Below are positions 8,734 through 18,165 of a stretch of 64,000 nt of DNA, piece after piece. Each line of letters starts with the position of its first letter. Within the stretch, counting starts at the first letter, position 1. Position numbers and translations under genes: made by a program. The stretch spans positions 1 to 64,000 of the forward strand of contig WRPH01000014.1 of assembly GCA_009773375.1 (NCBI GenBank), written 5' to 3'. The notes beneath the pieces are model-generated. The model saw only the letters and a program-made list of their open reading frames with translations, had not been told where the DNA came from and made no database searches. Source of the stretch: Paracoccaceae bacterium. GTDB taxonomy: Bacteria; Pseudomonadota; Alphaproteobacteria; Rhodobacterales; Rhodobacteraceae.

Positions 8734-9543
8734 TCAGTCCCCGGCAAACACCGGCTTTTCCTTCGCCACGAACGCGCGATAGGCGCGCTCGAAATCGCGG
8801 GTCTGCATGCAGATCGCCTGCGCCTGCGCTTCGGCCTCAATCGCCTGCTCCAGCCCCATGTTCCACTCGTGGTTCAGCTGGGTTTTGGTCATGCCATGCG
8901 CAAAGGTCGGCCCCGCCGCCAGCCGCCGCGCCAGCGTCATCGCCTCGGCTTCCAGCGTCTCGGCGGAATGCAGTGCGTTCCAGTAGCCCCAGCGCTCGCC
9001 CTCGGCGGCGTTCATCACCCGCCCGGTATACAACAACTCCGCCGCCCGGCCTTGGCCCACGATCCGCGGCAGCATGGCGCAAGCCCCCATGTCACAACCG
9101 GCAAGGCCGACCCGGGTGAACAGAAACGCACATTTCGCTTCCGGAGTAGCCAGCCGCAGATCGGAGGCCATCGAGATGATCGCCCCCGCCCCAACCGCCA
9201 CGCCATCCACCGCAGCGATGATCGGTTTTCCACAGGAAATCATCGCCTTGACCAGATCGCCGGTCATCCGGGTAAAGGCCAGCAGATCCTTCATCGGCAG
9301 CCCGATCAGCGGCCCGATGATATCATGCACATCGCCGCCCGAGCAGAAATTGCCGCCGTTCGAGGCGAACACCACCACATCGACATCTTCCGCATAGACC
9401 AGCGCGCGGAAAGTGTCGCGCAGCTCGGCATAGCTGTCGAAGGTCAGCGGGTTCTTGCGGTCGGGCCGATTCAGCCGCACCACGGCGATGCGGTCCTGCA
9501 CGTCCCACAAGAAATGTTCCGGCGTCAGCCCTGCCAGTTTCAT
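8734..9543 (-). CDS. Crotonase-fold protein lacking both hydratase glutamates
   Basis: Enoyl-CoA hydratase/isomerase superfamily, 269 aa. The oxyanion-hole regions are present ([15 protein letters not shown] and [12 protein letters not shown]). Aligned by eye to rat enoyl-CoA hydratase, the first catalytic Glu is Ile (GAGAIIS) and the second is Thr (FLFTRVGL). An Asp/Cys pair appears where hydratases have PGAGGT (AGCDMGAC). This suggests chemistry other than simple hydration, perhaps ring-opening hydrolysis as in MenB/BadI-type crotonases; that is inference. The overlap with the MarR stop (ATGA) places it firmly in the anthranilate-CoA operon. Confidence 0.85.
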   Translation of the reverse strand: MKLAGLTPEHFLWDVQDRIAVVRLNRPDRKNPLTFDSYAELRDTFRALVYAEDVDVVVFASNGGNFCSGGDVHDIIGPLIGLPMKDLLAFTRMTGDLVKAMISCGKPIIAAVDGVAVGAGAIISMASDLRLATPEAKCAFLFTRVGLAGCDMGACAMLPRIVGQGRAAELLYTGRVMNAAEGERWGYWNALHSAETLEAEAMTLARRLAAGPTFAHGMTKTQLNHEWNMGLEQAIEAEAQAQAICMQTRDFERAYRAFVAKEKPVFAGD

Positions 9544-9971
9544 GGCTTGCCCATCCTTTTCAAAATATCGGTCAACTGGTCCAGATCGGTTTCGGACAGG
9601 CCGGCAAACAGCCGGTCCACCTCGCGTTCATGGTCGTTTGCCAGGCCTTCAAAGCTGGCCAAACCTTGCGGCGTCAGCGCCACATACACCGTGCGGCGGT
9701 CCTGATCAGATTGGGTGCGCCGCACCAGCCCGTCCTTTTCCAGCCGGTCCACCACCGTCGTCGCGTTGCCGTTCGACACCAGCAGCATCCGCGACAGCTC
9801 GCTCATCGTCACACCGTCGCGCCGCCGATAGAGCGCCGCCAGCACGTCAAAGCGTGGCAAGGTGGTGTCGTGCTTCAGCCGCAGAAACTCGCGCAGATGG
9901 CTTTCAGAGCTGCGCGTCACCCCCAGCATCCTGATCCACATCTTCAGGCGGCGTTTCGACAATTCGCTCAC
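9540..9971 (-). CDS. MarR-family regulator of the 2-aminobenzoyl-CoA operon
   Basis: A winged-helix repressor-type protein of 143 aa. The recognition region is [30 protein letters not shown] and the wing is [20 protein letters not shown]. MarR proteins of aromatic CoA pathways usually sense a CoA thioester and repress their own operon. Here the gene lies in the middle of the operon it probably controls, and the 18-bp palindrome at 13069-13086 is the natural operator candidate. The GTG start at 9971 overlaps the SDR stop codon (GTGA) and gives a normal MarR length. Confidence 0.88.
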   Translation of the reverse strand: MSELSKRRLKMWIRMLGVTRSSESHLREFLRLKHDTTLPRFDVLAALYRRRDGVTMSELSRMLLVSNGNATTVVDRLEKDGLVRRTQSDQDRRTVYVALTPQGLASFEGLANDHEREVDRLFAGLSETDLDQLTDILKRMGKP

Positions 9972-10738
9972 AATTCGCCCCCCGCAATCGCAATCGCCTG
10001 CCCGTTGATGCCTTCCGAACCGGGGCCGCACAAAAACAGCGCTGTCGCGGTCACTTCCGCAGGTGCGATCAGCCGGTTCTGCGGGTTCATCGCCTCCAGA
10101 ACCCCGCGCGCCTCGGTCAGTGATTTGCCGGTTTTCTCGGCGATCACCTGCACAGAATGATCCGTCATCGGCGTATCCAGAAAGCCGGGGCAGATCGCGT
10201 TCACCGTGATCGGCTTCTTCGCAATCTCCAAAGCGAGACTGCGGGTCAGCCCGATCACCCCATGTTTCGCCGCCGCATAGGGTGCCACCTTGGCATAGCC
10301 CTTCAGCCCGGCGGTCGAGGCGACCGAGATCAGCCGCCCCCAGCCCGGCATCTGCAGCAGCCCCTCGCGCAGGGTCAGAAACACCCCCGTCAGGTTCACC
10401 GCGATCATCGCGTTCCACTGCGCAAGGCTGGTCTTTGCCATCACGGCAGAATCCGCAGCCCCGGCATTGGCGATCACCACGTCACACGGCCCTGCGGCGG
10501 CAAACATCGCCTGCACCGAGGCTTCATCGGTCACATCCGCCTGCACCACCCGGATACCGCTCGCCTTGGCCGCAACCGCTTCCAGCGCGTCGATCCGACG
10601 CCCCGCAATCACCACCTCGGCCCCGGCAGCGGCAAAGCCCAACGCGAGGTTTTCCCCCGCGCCCGACCCGCCGCCGGTGATCAGCACCCGTTTGCCTGCA
10701 AGCGTCATACCCTGCCCGATCATACCCGGCCCGATCAT
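9968..10738 (-). CDS. Short-chain dehydrogenase/reductase
   Basis: Classical SDR of about 256 aa. The cofactor motif is [15 protein letters not shown], followed by the IANAGAAD motif, a catalytic Ser in ISVASTAG and the YAAAK catalytic Tyr-Lys pair. It probably oxidises or reduces a cyclic alcohol/ketone CoA intermediate of the aminobenzoyl-CoA pathway. The ATG at 10738 overlaps the monooxygenase/reductase stop (ATGA). Two further in-frame ATGs follow at 10723 and 10708 because a 15-base unit encoding [10 protein letters not shown] is repeated, so the true start is uncertain by 5 or 10 residues. Confidence 0.88.
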   Translation of the reverse strand: MIGPGMIGQGMTLAGKRVLITGGGSGAGENLALGFAAAGAEVVIAGRRIDALEAVAAKASGIRVVQADVTDEASVQAMFAAAGPCDVVIANAGAADSAVMAKTSLAQWNAMIAVNLTGVFLTLREGLLQMPGWGRLISVASTAGLKGYAKVAPYAAAKHGVIGLTRSLALEIAKKPITVNAICPGFLDTPMTDHSVQVIAEKTGKSLTEARGVLEAMNPQNRLIAPAEVTATALFLCGPGSEGINGQAIAIAGGEL

Positions 10739-13017
10739 ACTCTGATCGTCTCCTGCTGCTTCTGCACCAATCGCCGCGCCTGATCGCGCCCGGCAAGATA
10801 GGGCAGCGGCCATTGCGTGCCAGCATCGCCCTGCTGCACACCGGCATGCAAGGTCCAATACGGGTCGGCCAGATGCGGACGCGCAAGGCAGACCAGATCA
10901 GCACGACCGGCCAGCAGGATCTGGTTGACCTGTTCGGCTTCGGTGATATTGCCCACCGCCATCGTCGCAAGTCCTGCCTCGTTCTTGATACGATCCGAGA
11001 ACGGAGTCTGGAACATCCGGCCATAAATCGGACGCGCCTCGGTGCTCGTCTGCCCGGCGGATACGTCAATGATATCGGCACCTTCCGCCGCGAACATCCG
11101 CGCAATTTCCACCGCTTCTGCCGGGGTCACGCCGCCATCCACCCAGTCATTGGCAGAAATCCGCACCGACATCGGCTTGTGCCCCGGCCAGTAGCGGCGC
11201 ATCTCGCGGAACACCTCCAGCGGGAAGCGCATGCGGTTTTCCAGACTGCCGCCGTATTCATCTTCCCGCAGGTTCGACAGCGGCGAGATGAACGACGAGA
11301 TCAGATAGCCATGCGCCGCATGCAGCTCGATCATGTCGAAATCCGCACCCTCGGCCATCTCCACCGCCTTGATGAACTGGCGCAGAACCGCATCCATATC
11401 ATTGCGGTCCATCGCTTTCGGCACCGCATTGCCATCCTGCCACGGGATCGCCGACGCGCTCAACAGCGGCCAGTTGCCCGACACCAGCGGCTTGTCCGCT
11501 TCGGCCCAGCCAACTTGCGTCGAACCCTTCCGCCCGGCATGGCCGATCTGGCAGCAGGTCTTGGCCTTGGTTTCAGCATGGATGAAATCGTTGATCCGCT
11601 TCCAGGCCGCCTCGTGCTTGGGGGTATACAGCCCAGTGCAGCCGGGGGTGATGCGGCCATTCGCCGACACGCAGGTCATTTCAGTATAAACCAGCCCGGC
11701 GCCGCCCTTGGCGCGTTCGGCGTAATGCACGAAATGCCAATCGCCCGGCACGCCATCAACGGCGCGATACTGCGCCATCGGTGACACCACGATGCGGTTT
11801 TCAAGGCTCAGCCCGCGCAGTTGGAACGGCGCGAACATCGGCGCGCGCCCCGGCTGCCCGCCATACTGCGCCTGATACCAGTCTTCCGCCTCACGCAGCC
11901 ACTTCGGATCGCGCAGACGCAGGTTTTCGTGGCTGATCCGCTGGCTGCGGGTCAGCAGCGAATAGGCAAACTGCGGGGCCGGCATATCGAGATAGCGTTC
12001 AACCTCCTCGAACCACTCCAGCGAGTTGCGCGCCGCCGATTGCAGCCGCAGCACTTCGACCCGCCGCTCTGCCTGATAGCGTTCAAACGCCGCCTGCATG
12101 TTCGGCTCAGAGTGCAGGTATTCCGCCAGCGCAATCGCGCTGTCAAACGCCAGCCGCGACCCCGACCCGATCGAGAAATGCCCCGTCGCCGCCGCATCGC
12201 CCATCAGCACGACGTTTTCGTGATACCACTTGCCACAGATCACCCGCGGGAACTGCATCCACACCGCCGAGCCGCGCAAATGCGCCGCGTTCGACATCAG
12301 ATCATGGCCGCCCAGATGCGCGGCAAAGATCTTGCGGCAGGTTTCCACCGTGTCTTCCTTCGACATATGCTCAAAGCCCCAGCGATCCCAGGTTTCCGGC
12401 AGGCATTCGACGATGAAGGTCGCGGTGTTGTCATCAAACTGATAGACATGCGCCCAGACCCAGCCGTGTTCGGTCTTCTCGAAGATGAAGGTGAAGGCGT
12501 CGTCAAACTTGGCATGGGTGCCCAGCCAGACGAACTTGCACTTGCGCACGTCGATATCGGGCTGGAACACCTCTTGGTATTCGCGCCGCACCAGAGAATT
12601 GATGCCATCGCAGGCCACAACGATATCGTATTCCTTGCGGTATTCTTCGGCGGATTTGAATTCTGTTTCAAACAGCATCTCGACGCCCAATTCCCGCGCC
12701 CGCGCCTGCAGCAGCACCAGCATCGCCTTGCGCCCGATGCCGGCAAAGCCATGCCCGCCCGACACCGTGCGGGTGCCGTTATGCACCACCGCAATATCGT
12801 CCCAATAGGCAAAGTTGCTGCGGATCGAGGCTGTCGAAACCGGATCGTTTTTCTGCATCCGCCCCAGCGCGTCATCAGACAGCACGACGCCCCAACCAAA
12901 GGTGTCATTGGCCTTGTTGCGCTCCATCACCACCATCTGGTGCGACGGGTCGCGCAGCTTCATCGAGATCGCAAAGTAAAGCCCAGCAGGGCCACCGCCC
13001 AGACACAGAACCTTCAT
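10735..13017 (-). CDS. 2-aminobenzoyl-CoA monooxygenase/reductase-like (salicylyl-CoA 5-hydroxylase family) fusion
   Basis: A two-domain flavoenzyme of 760 aa. Residues 1 to about 385 form an aromatic-ring FAD monooxygenase domain ([17 protein letters not shown] at the N-terminus; [20 protein letters not shown] as the second FAD motif). Residues from about 395 to the end form an Old Yellow Enzyme domain ([48 protein letters not shown]). The same fusion is known from 2-aminobenzoyl-CoA monooxygenase/reductase of Aromatoleum/Azoarcus evansii, which hydroxylates and then reduces the ring; databases also call it salicylyl-CoA 5-hydroxylase. The ATG at 13017 is preferred because GGAGG is 7 bases upstream. 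First gene of an eight-gene operon. Confidence 0.92.
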   Translation of the reverse strand: MKVLCLGGGPAGLYFAISMKLRDPSHQMVVMERNKANDTFGWGVVLSDDALGRMQKNDPVSTASIRSNFAYWDDIAVVHNGTRTVSGGHGFAGIGRKAMLVLLQARARELGVEMLFETEFKSAEEYRKEYDIVVACDGINSLVRREYQEVFQPDIDVRKCKFVWLGTHAKFDDAFTFIFEKTEHGWVWAHVYQFDDNTATFIVECLPETWDRWGFEHMSKEDTVETCRKIFAAHLGGHDLMSNAAHLRGSAVWMQFPRVICGKWYHENVVLMGDAAATGHFSIGSGSRLAFDSAIALAEYLHSEPNMQAAFERYQAERRVEVLRLQSAARNSLEWFEEVERYLDMPAPQFAYSLLTRSQRISHENLRLRDPKWLREAEDWYQAQYGGQPGRAPMFAPFQLRGLSLENRIVVSPMAQYRAVDGVPGDWHFVHYAERAKGGAGLVYTEMTCVSANGRITPGCTGLYTPKHEAAWKRINDFIHAETKAKTCCQIGHAGRKGSTQVGWAEADKPLVSGNWPLLSASAIPWQDGNAVPKAMDRNDMDAVLRQFIKAVEMAEGADFDMIELHAAHGYLISSFISPLSNLREDEYGGSLENRMRFPLEVFREMRRYWPGHKPMSVRISANDWVDGGVTPAEAVEIARMFAAEGADIIDVSAGQTSTEARPIYGRMFQTPFSDRIKNEAGLATMAVGNITEAEQVNQILLAGRADLVCLARPHLADPYWTLHAGVQQGDAGTQWPLPYLAGRDQARRLVQKQQETIRV

Positions 13018-13068
13018 GACCATTCCTCCAATAAGCGCGTTGCAATCAGGTTGGCACCGGACGAAAAC

Positions 13069-13100
13069 AATTTCAAGCTTGAAATTTCTGTCTTGAAATT
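13069..13100. promoter_or_regulatory. Perfect 18-bp palindrome, probable MarR operator
   Basis: AATTTCAAGCTTGAAATT (13069-13086) is a perfect palindrome in the 109-base gap between the divergent monooxygenase/reductase and hydratase operons. A further half-site, CTTGAAATT, follows at 13092-13100. This size and symmetry are typical of MarR dimer sites. One repressor bound here could control both operons. The TTCAAGCTTGAA core recurs with one mismatch at 17349-17360. Confidence 0.75.
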
Positions 13101-13126
13101 TTGTCGCAGCGGTGCAGAGTGCTGGC

Positions 13127-13885
13127 ATGGAAAATCTGATCATCACCCCGCAGGCGGGATGGCTGCAAATCACCCTCAACCGCCCCGCCGTCAAGAACGC
13201 GCTGAACACCGGCACGCTTGCCGCTTTGGCGCAGGCCTTGGCGCAGGCCGATGCCGACCCCGCAATTCATGCCGCCCTGATCCATGGCGCAGAGGGTAAT
13301 TTCGCCGCCGGTGCCGATATCGCCGAGATCGAAACCAAGACCAGCGCCGAGGCCGCCCGCGATCCGCGCAAGGCGCACTGGGCCGCGATCCGCAGCTTTT
13401 CCAAACCGCTGATTGCGGCGGTGGATGGCTTTGCCTTGGGCGGCGGGTTTGAGCTGGCACTTATGGCCGATCTGATGGTGGTCGCCCCCGACGCCCGGCT
13501 TGGCCTGCCCGAAACCAACCTTGGCCTGATCCCCGGCGCAGGCGGCACCCAGCGCCTGCTGGCCTTGGCAGGCCGCGCCCGCGCCTCGCGCATGGTGCTG
13601 ACCGGCGAGATGATCGACGGGGCCACCGCGCATCAGTGGGGCATCGCCGCCTACCTTGCCACCGGTCCCGCGCTGGACGAAGCCACCGCCCTCGCCACCC
13701 GCATCGCCCGCCGCGCCCCCCTAGCCCTGCAAGCCGCCAAAGCTGCGCTGGTCGCGGGCGACGAATCCGCACGCGCCTTCACCACCGAACGCGCCGGGTT
13801 TGAGGCATTGATGGACAGCGCCGACAAGGCCGAAGGCATCGCCGCCTTCCGCGACAAACGCAAACCGCAGTTCAGGGGCCAATGA
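13127..13885 (+). CDS. Enoyl-CoA hydratase/isomerase (canonical)
   Basis: Crotonase-family enzyme of 252 aa. Unlike the crotonase at 8734-9543 it keeps both catalytic glutamates: [16 protein letters not shown] and [19 protein letters not shown]. It should hydrate an enoyl-CoA after ring opening in anthranilate breakdown. First gene of the rightward operon with the 3-hydroxyacyl-CoA dehydrogenase and kynureninase-like genes. The ATG at 13127 was chosen; a GTG five codons earlier (13112) is possible, and no clear ribosome-binding site precedes either, so a leaderless transcript is conceivable. Confidence 0.92.
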   Translation: MENLIITPQAGWLQITLNRPAVKNALNTGTLAALAQALAQADADPAIHAALIHGAEGNFAAGADIAEIETKTSAEAARDPRKAHWAAIRSFSKPLIAAVDGFALGGGFELALMADLMVVAPDARLGLPETNLGLIPGAGGTQRLLALAGRARASRMVLTGEMIDGATAHQWGIAAYLATGPALDEATALATRIARRAPLALQAAKAALVAGDESARAFTTERAGFEALMDSADKAEGIAAFRDKRKPQFRGQ

Positions 13886-15006
13886 TGACCACCAACGCAG
13901 CCACCATCGGCATCGTCGGCCTTGGCACCATGGGCCTTGGCATCGCGCAAGTCTTTGCCCAAGCTGGCTTTGCCAGCATCGCAACCGACGCCCACGCCCC
14001 CGCCCGCGACAGCGCCCGGATGCGGATGGAACAGGCGCTGACCGCCCGCGTTACGGCCGGAAAGCTGACCCCGCAGGCCCGCGACGCCACCCTTGCCAAC
14101 CTGCATATCGTTGAAACCCTGTCCGACTTCGCCCCTTGCGATCTGGTGATCGAGGCGATCATCGAACGCGCCGACGCCAAACAGGCCCTGTTCGCCGACC
14201 TTGAATCCATCCTGTCGGCGCAAGCGATCCTCGCCACCAACACCTCGTCGATCCCGGTCGCCAGCATCGCCGCCACCGCCAAACACCCGGATCGCGTGCT
14301 TGCGCTGCATTTCTTCAACCCGCCCACCGCGATGAAACTGGTCGAACTCGCCCCCCACGCAGGCACCGCGCCGCAAGCCATCGCCTGCGCCCGCGCCCTG
14401 ACCGAGACTGCGGGCAAAACCGTGATCCAGTGCCCCGACCGCCCCGGCTTCATCGTCAACCGCTGCGCCCGCCCCTATTACGGCGAGGCGCTGGCCCTGC
14501 TCGAAGAAGGCCACCCGGCGACCGAAATCGACGCCGCGATGATGGCGGCAGGCTACCGGCTCGGCCCCTTCGCGCTGATCGATCTGATCGGCGCCGATAT
14601 CAACCTCGCCGCCACCGAAGGTCTGGCCCGCGCCATGCAGGACCACCCGCGCTATCACGTCTTCGCCAGCCTCAAGACCCAGGTCGCCTCCGGCCACCTC
14701 GGCCGCAAGACCGGCCAGGGCTTTCTGCACCCCAATACCACCGAGGCCCGCGCCAACCCCGCCATCGCGCAGCGCATCGAGGCCACCCTGATCAACGAGG
14801 CCGCATGGCTGCTAGCCGAAGGCGGCACCACGCCCGACGGCATCGACACCGCGATGAAACTCGGCCTGAACTTCCCGCGCGGCCCGTTTGAGGCGCTCGC
14901 CCACTACGGCAAACCCGCGATCCGCGCCACCCTCGCCGCCCTCGCCGCAGCAGCCCCCGCGCCGCTGCAACCCCGCTACGCCCCCGCCCCTTTCCTGACC
15001 GAGTGA
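13882..15006 (+). CDS. 3-hydroxyacyl-CoA dehydrogenase
   Basis: NAD-dependent enzyme of 374 aa. It has an N-terminal Rossmann motif (IGIVGLGTMGLGIAQVFAQAG), the TNTSSIPVASIA segment, the catalytic-His region LALHFFNPPTAMKLVEL and two C-terminal 3HCDH dimerisation repeats, the second ending near PRGPFEALAHYG. Longer than FadB2-type enzymes (about 280 aa) and shorter than PaaH-type (about 500 aa). It follows the hydratase with an ATGA overlap and supplies the next beta-oxidation step. No thiolase gene is visible in the window, so thiolysis must be done elsewhere. Confidence 0.93.
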   Translation: MMTTNAATIGIVGLGTMGLGIAQVFAQAGFASIATDAHAPARDSARMRMEQALTARVTAGKLTPQARDATLANLHIVETLSDFAPCDLVIEAIIERADAKQALFADLESILSAQAILATNTSSIPVASIAATAKHPDRVLALHFFNPPTAMKLVELAPHAGTAPQAIACARALTETAGKTVIQCPDRPGFIVNRCARPYYGEALALLEEGHPATEIDAAMMAAGYRLGPFALIDLIGADINLAATEGLARAMQDHPRYHVFASLKTQVASGHLGRKTGQGFLHPNTTEARANPAIAQRIEATLINEAAWLLAEGGTTPDGIDTAMKLGLNFPRGPFEALAHYGKPAIRATLAALAAAAPAPLQPRYAPAPFLTE

Positions 15007-15011
15007 GCCCG

Positions 15012-16136
15012 ATGTCCGAGACCTATTTCCTCTACCACTCCATCGGCATGTATCCCGGCAAGTCCCGCGATCTGGCCGCCGCCATGGCCGAGTTTGCCGA
15101 AATCTGGGGCAGACCCGATGACAGCCAATGGGCCTATGTCCTTGGCAAACGGGCGAATTTCCTTCGCCGCTGGTCGGCGATCCTGAACGCCCCCGCCGAT
15201 AGCGTCACCGCGACCGAAAACGTCACCGCCGCGTTTCACACCCTGCTGGCCTCGCTGCCGCAGGGCCATCTGAAAGGGCGCACCGTGCTGGTCGGGGCAG
15301 ATTGCTTCCCTTCCAACCACTTCCTGCTGAATGGCATGGCAGAGAAATACGGCTTCACCCTGCACACCGTGCCGATGCGCCAAGGTGCGGCGCATGTCGA
15401 GGATGAAGATTTTCTTGACGCATGGACACCCCGCGTCGGCCTCGCGCTGCTGACATGGGTGTCGTCCACCTCCAGCCACCGCATTGACCTCAAGCGCATG
15501 GTCGCGCATGGCCGCCGCATGGGGTCGCTGATCGGCACCGATATCACCCAAGGCGCTGGCCTGATCCCCTATGATGTGCTGGCCCCCGAGGTGGATTTCA
15601 CCGTGTCGACCAGCCTGAAATGGATGTGCGGCACCCCCGGCGCGGGCATCCTCTACCTGTCGCCGCGCCTCGTGCAGCACTGCCACCCCGAGCTGCGCGG
15701 CTGGTTCAGTCAGGAAAACCCGTTCAACTGGGACATCACCGCGTTTTCCTACGCCCCCGACATTCGCCGGTTTGATAACGGCACCCCCGGCGTGATGGCG
15801 GCGCTGGCCAGCCTGCCCGCGCTGGATTGGCACGCAAGCCAGGACCAAGCCGCGCTGCTGGCGCATAACCGCACCCTGACCGCCCGGCTGATCGAGGCCG
15901 CCGATGATCTGCACCTACCCCTGATCACCCCGCGCGCCGAGGAAAAGCGTGGCGGTTCGATGATGCTGCGCCTGCCCGAAACCCACCCCGCCGCCGAAAT
16001 CGTTGGCAAACTGCGCAGCCAAGGCATCACCACCGACGCCCGCAGCCAGACCCTGCGGCTGTCTCCGGGCAACCTGACCACGCTTGCGGGCACCGAAACC
16101 CTGATCGCGGCGCTGCAAACCCTGCTGAAACCCTGA
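15012..16136 (+). CDS. Kynureninase-like class V PLP enzyme
   Basis: PLP-dependent fold type I protein of 374 aa (GTG at 15003 is an alternative start overlapping the preceding stop). The PLP lysine is expected at K203 in STSLKWMCGTPGAG, and the cofactor-binding Asp in IGTDITQGAG at residue 177. RGWFSQENPFNWD and RRFDNGTPGVMAAL recall kynureninase rather than cysteine desulfurase. Kynureninase makes anthranilate plus alanine, which would feed this operon directly, but the protein is somewhat short and a C-C or C-N cleaving activity on another aminobenzoyl compound is equally possible. Confidence 0.75.
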   Translation: MSETYFLYHSIGMYPGKSRDLAAAMAEFAEIWGRPDDSQWAYVLGKRANFLRRWSAILNAPADSVTATENVTAAFHTLLASLPQGHLKGRTVLVGADCFPSNHFLLNGMAEKYGFTLHTVPMRQGAAHVEDEDFLDAWTPRVGLALLTWVSSTSSHRIDLKRMVAHGRRMGSLIGTDITQGAGLIPYDVLAPEVDFTVSTSLKWMCGTPGAGILYLSPRLVQHCHPELRGWFSQENPFNWDITAFSYAPDIRRFDNGTPGVMAALASLPALDWHASQDQAALLAHNRTLTARLIEAADDLHLPLITPRAEEKRGGSMMLRLPETHPAAEIVGKLRSQGITTDARSQTLRLSPGNLTTLAGTETLIAALQTLLKP

Positions 16137-16164
16137 GGCGACCGCTGCCAGCGCAGCCCCGGTC

Positions 16165-16192
16165 ATCCTCTCTGCTTAAATATCCCCGCCGG
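16165..16192. repeat. Intergenic ATATTT-type element
   Basis: CATCCTCTCTGCTTAAATAT followed by CCCCGCCGG lies between the convergent kynureninase-like and AraC genes. It matches the other elements of this family at 8679, 37446 and, inverted, 44672. Confidence 0.55.
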
Positions 16193-16233
16193 AGGCTCTT
16201 GCATTCCGGTTAGCCGCAGGCTCCTGCCTCCCG

Positions 16234-17208
16234 CTAATCCTGATACCCCTCCCCGCGCGCCGCTCGCAGCGTGTCGCGCGGGCAAAGCCCATAGCGGGCG
16301 CGATAGCTTTCAGAAAATCGCCCGAAGTGCTGAAACCCCCAGCGCAGCGCCACATCCGTCACAGACCCCGCCCCCGCCAACAGATCGGCATGCGCCCGCG
16401 CCAGCCGCAGATCGCGCCAGAACCCCAAGGGTGTGGAGCCGCGATGCTGGCGAAACGCCAGTTGCAGCCCGCGCGCGCTGATCCCCGCCGCCGCCGCGAT
16501 CTCCTCCAGCGTCACGGGCTGCTCCAGATGCGCCTCGATGAAGCTTTCCGCCAGCCGCAGATGCCGTGGCCGCGGGGCTGCGCGTTTTCGGCCCAAAAGT
16601 GCTTGATAATCATGCCGGTGCGCCTCCAGCAGCCCCGCCATCAGCGCCGATTCCACCGCCCGCCCGGTCAGCCCCGCGCCAATCGGCGCAGCCCCCGCAT
16701 CGGCCTCGCTGATCAAAAACAGCACCAGCCGCCGCAGCGCCGCCCCCGGCCCGGTTGTCAGATCCAACGCGCCGGTAAAGGTCAGCACCCGTTCGGCCTG
16801 CGCGCCCAATTGCGCCGACAGATGCTGCATCATCGCCTGCCGGTCGATCTGCACCAACACCTGCCGCGTGCCCGCCTCCCAGATCATCGTCGTCGGCAGA
16901 TGCGGGTTCAGCACCGCCGCCGCCGCCGGGCTGGAATAATAGCGGTCATTGCCGTTCACAATCGCAGCCCCACCCGACAGCGGGATTTGCAGCAGATAAA
17001 ACCGCTCCAACGCCCCCGGCGCGATCAGCGTTTTCGCGCCATACTGGATGTAATTCAGGCTCAACCGTTCGCCCGGCAGGTGGTGATGCCGCGCATCCAT
17101 CGCGCCCTGCCCGATCCGGTCCAGCCGATGCGGGCAAAACACCGCCGCGACGCGTTCCCGCGCCTCGTCCAGATCGGTGGAACGAAACAGCTCATGCGCC
17201 GCCAGCAT
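16234..17208 (-). CDS. AraC-family transcriptional regulator
   Basis: A protein of 324 aa. The N-terminal half resembles the AraC_binding_2 domain of aromatic-acid regulators such as AndR (FRSTDLDEARERVAAVFCPH at the start; LSLNYIQYGAKTLI). The C-terminal 100 residues form the double helix-turn-helix, including VTLEEIAAAAGISARGLQLA and VTDVALRWGFQHFGRFSESY. It is divergent from the SDR/StyA/StyB-like operon, as the AraC regulator is in described iif indole-oxidation loci (recalled from literature). Direct repeats in the intergenic region are candidate binding sites. Probably an activator responding to indole or an oxidised indole. Confidence 0.88.
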   Translation of the reverse strand: MLAAHELFRSTDLDEARERVAAVFCPHRLDRIGQGAMDARHHHLPGERLSLNYIQYGAKTLIAPGALERFYLLQIPLSGGAAIVNGNDRYYSSPAAAAVLNPHLPTTMIWEAGTRQVLVQIDRQAMMQHLSAQLGAQAERVLTFTGALDLTTGPGAALRRLVLFLISEADAGAAPIGAGLTGRAVESALMAGLLEAHRHDYQALLGRKRAAPRPRHLRLAESFIEAHLEQPVTLEEIAAAAGISARGLQLAFRQHRGSTPLGFWRDLRLARAHADLLAGAGSVTDVALRWGFQHFGRFSESYRARYGLCPRDTLRAARGEGYQD

Positions 17209-17287
17209 TGCCCCTCCCTTTCGAATGGCAATCCGTGCAGCCTAGCACGCTTTGCGCCCCTGCAACCCGTTCTGTGACGATTTTTTC

Positions 17288-17322
17288 GTTTTTCGGATAG
17301 TCGCCCCGTTTGCCGGATAGCG
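17288..17322. promoter_or_regulatory. Direct repeats, candidate AraC-regulator site
   Basis: CGGATAG occurs at 17294-17300 and again at 17314-17320, in similar contexts (TTTTTCGGATAGTCGCC and TTTGCCGGATAGCGCC), spaced 20 bases apart on the same strand. Direct repeats about two helical turns apart are the usual AraC-family pattern. The pair lies about 55-85 bases upstream of the SDR start codon, a suitable activator position. Confidence 0.55.
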
Positions 17323-17347
17323 CCGCCCGCCCGTTGCGCGGACCCTC

Positions 17348-17361
17348 CTTCAAACTTGAAG
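17348..17361. promoter_or_regulatory. Near-palindrome matching the MarR operator core
   Basis: CTTCAAACTTGAAG lies 15 bases upstream of the SDR start codon. Its core TTCAAACTTGAA differs by one base from the TTCAAGCTTGAA core of the perfect palindrome at 13069-13086. Position next to the ribosome-binding site would suit a repressor site. Confidence 0.5.
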
Positions 17362-17376
17362 CATCAGGAGGGCGGA

Positions 17377-18141
17377 ATGCGCGGATTGACAGGCAAGGTG
17401 GCCATCGTGCCGGGCGGGGCGACGAAGATCGGTCAGGCGGTGGTGGCGGCCTTCCGCGACGCAGGCGTGCGGGTGATGGTGGCTGATATCGCCCCTGCCC
17501 CCGAAGCCGATGGCATCGCGTTCCAAGCCTGCGATCTGCGCGACGACGCCCAGATCGCCGCCCTGATCCAAGCCACCAAAGACCGCTTTGGCCGCATCGA
17601 CTTTCTGGTCAACGTCGCTTGTTCCTACCTTGATAACGGTGCCGCCACCACCCGCGCCGATTGGCTGACCGCGCTGGATATCAACATCGTAGGCTCGGTC
17701 ATGCTGATGCAGGCCGCCCTGCCAGAGCTGGAAAAAACCAAAGGCGCCATCGTCAACTTCGGCTCGATTTCCTCCCGCGTCGCGCAAACCGGGCGCTGGG
17801 TCTATCCGGTGTCAAAAGCCGCCATCCTGCAACTGACCCGCAACCAAGCGATGGACCTTGCCCCGATGGGCATCCGCGTCAACGCCGTCTCGCCGGGCTG
17901 GACGTGGTCGAACATCATGGACCAACTGACCGGGGGCAACCGCGCCAAGACCGATGCCGTCGCCGCCCCCTTCCACCTGCTGGGCCGCGTCGCCAACCCC
18001 GAAGAAATCGCCTCCGCCGTGCTGTTTCTGTGTTCGGATGAAGCCAGCTTCATCACCGGCACCGATATCTGCGTCGATGGAGGCTATACCGCAATGGGCC
18101 CGGAACAAGCCGTGCCCGCCATCCCGAAACTGATGGCCTAA
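17377..18141 (+). CDS. Short-chain dehydrogenase of the indole-oxidation-like operon
   Basis: SDR of 254 aa. The cofactor segment is VAIVPGGATKIGQAVVAAF (unusual Pro in place of Thr in the TGG motif). It has a V-N-V-A variant of the NNAG motif (FLVNVACSYL), a catalytic serine in FGSISSRVAQ and a YPVSK Tyr-Lys pair. In the Acinetobacter iif system, IifB is an SDR that oxidises the indole dihydrodiol made by the flavin monooxygenase; the same gene order here suggests the same role. ATG at 17377 chosen because GGAGG precedes it closely. Confidence 0.85.
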   Translation: MRGLTGKVAIVPGGATKIGQAVVAAFRDAGVRVMVADIAPAPEADGIAFQACDLRDDAQIAALIQATKDRFGRIDFLVNVACSYLDNGAATTRADWLTALDINIVGSVMLMQAALPELEKTKGAIVNFGSISSRVAQTGRWVYPVSKAAILQLTRNQAMDLAPMGIRVNAVSPGWTWSNIMDQLTGGNRAKTDAVAAPFHLLGRVANPEEIASAVLFLCSDEASFITGTDICVDGGYTAMGPEQAVPAIPKLMA

Positions 18142-18165
18142 AACAATAAAATCAGGGAGTTATCC

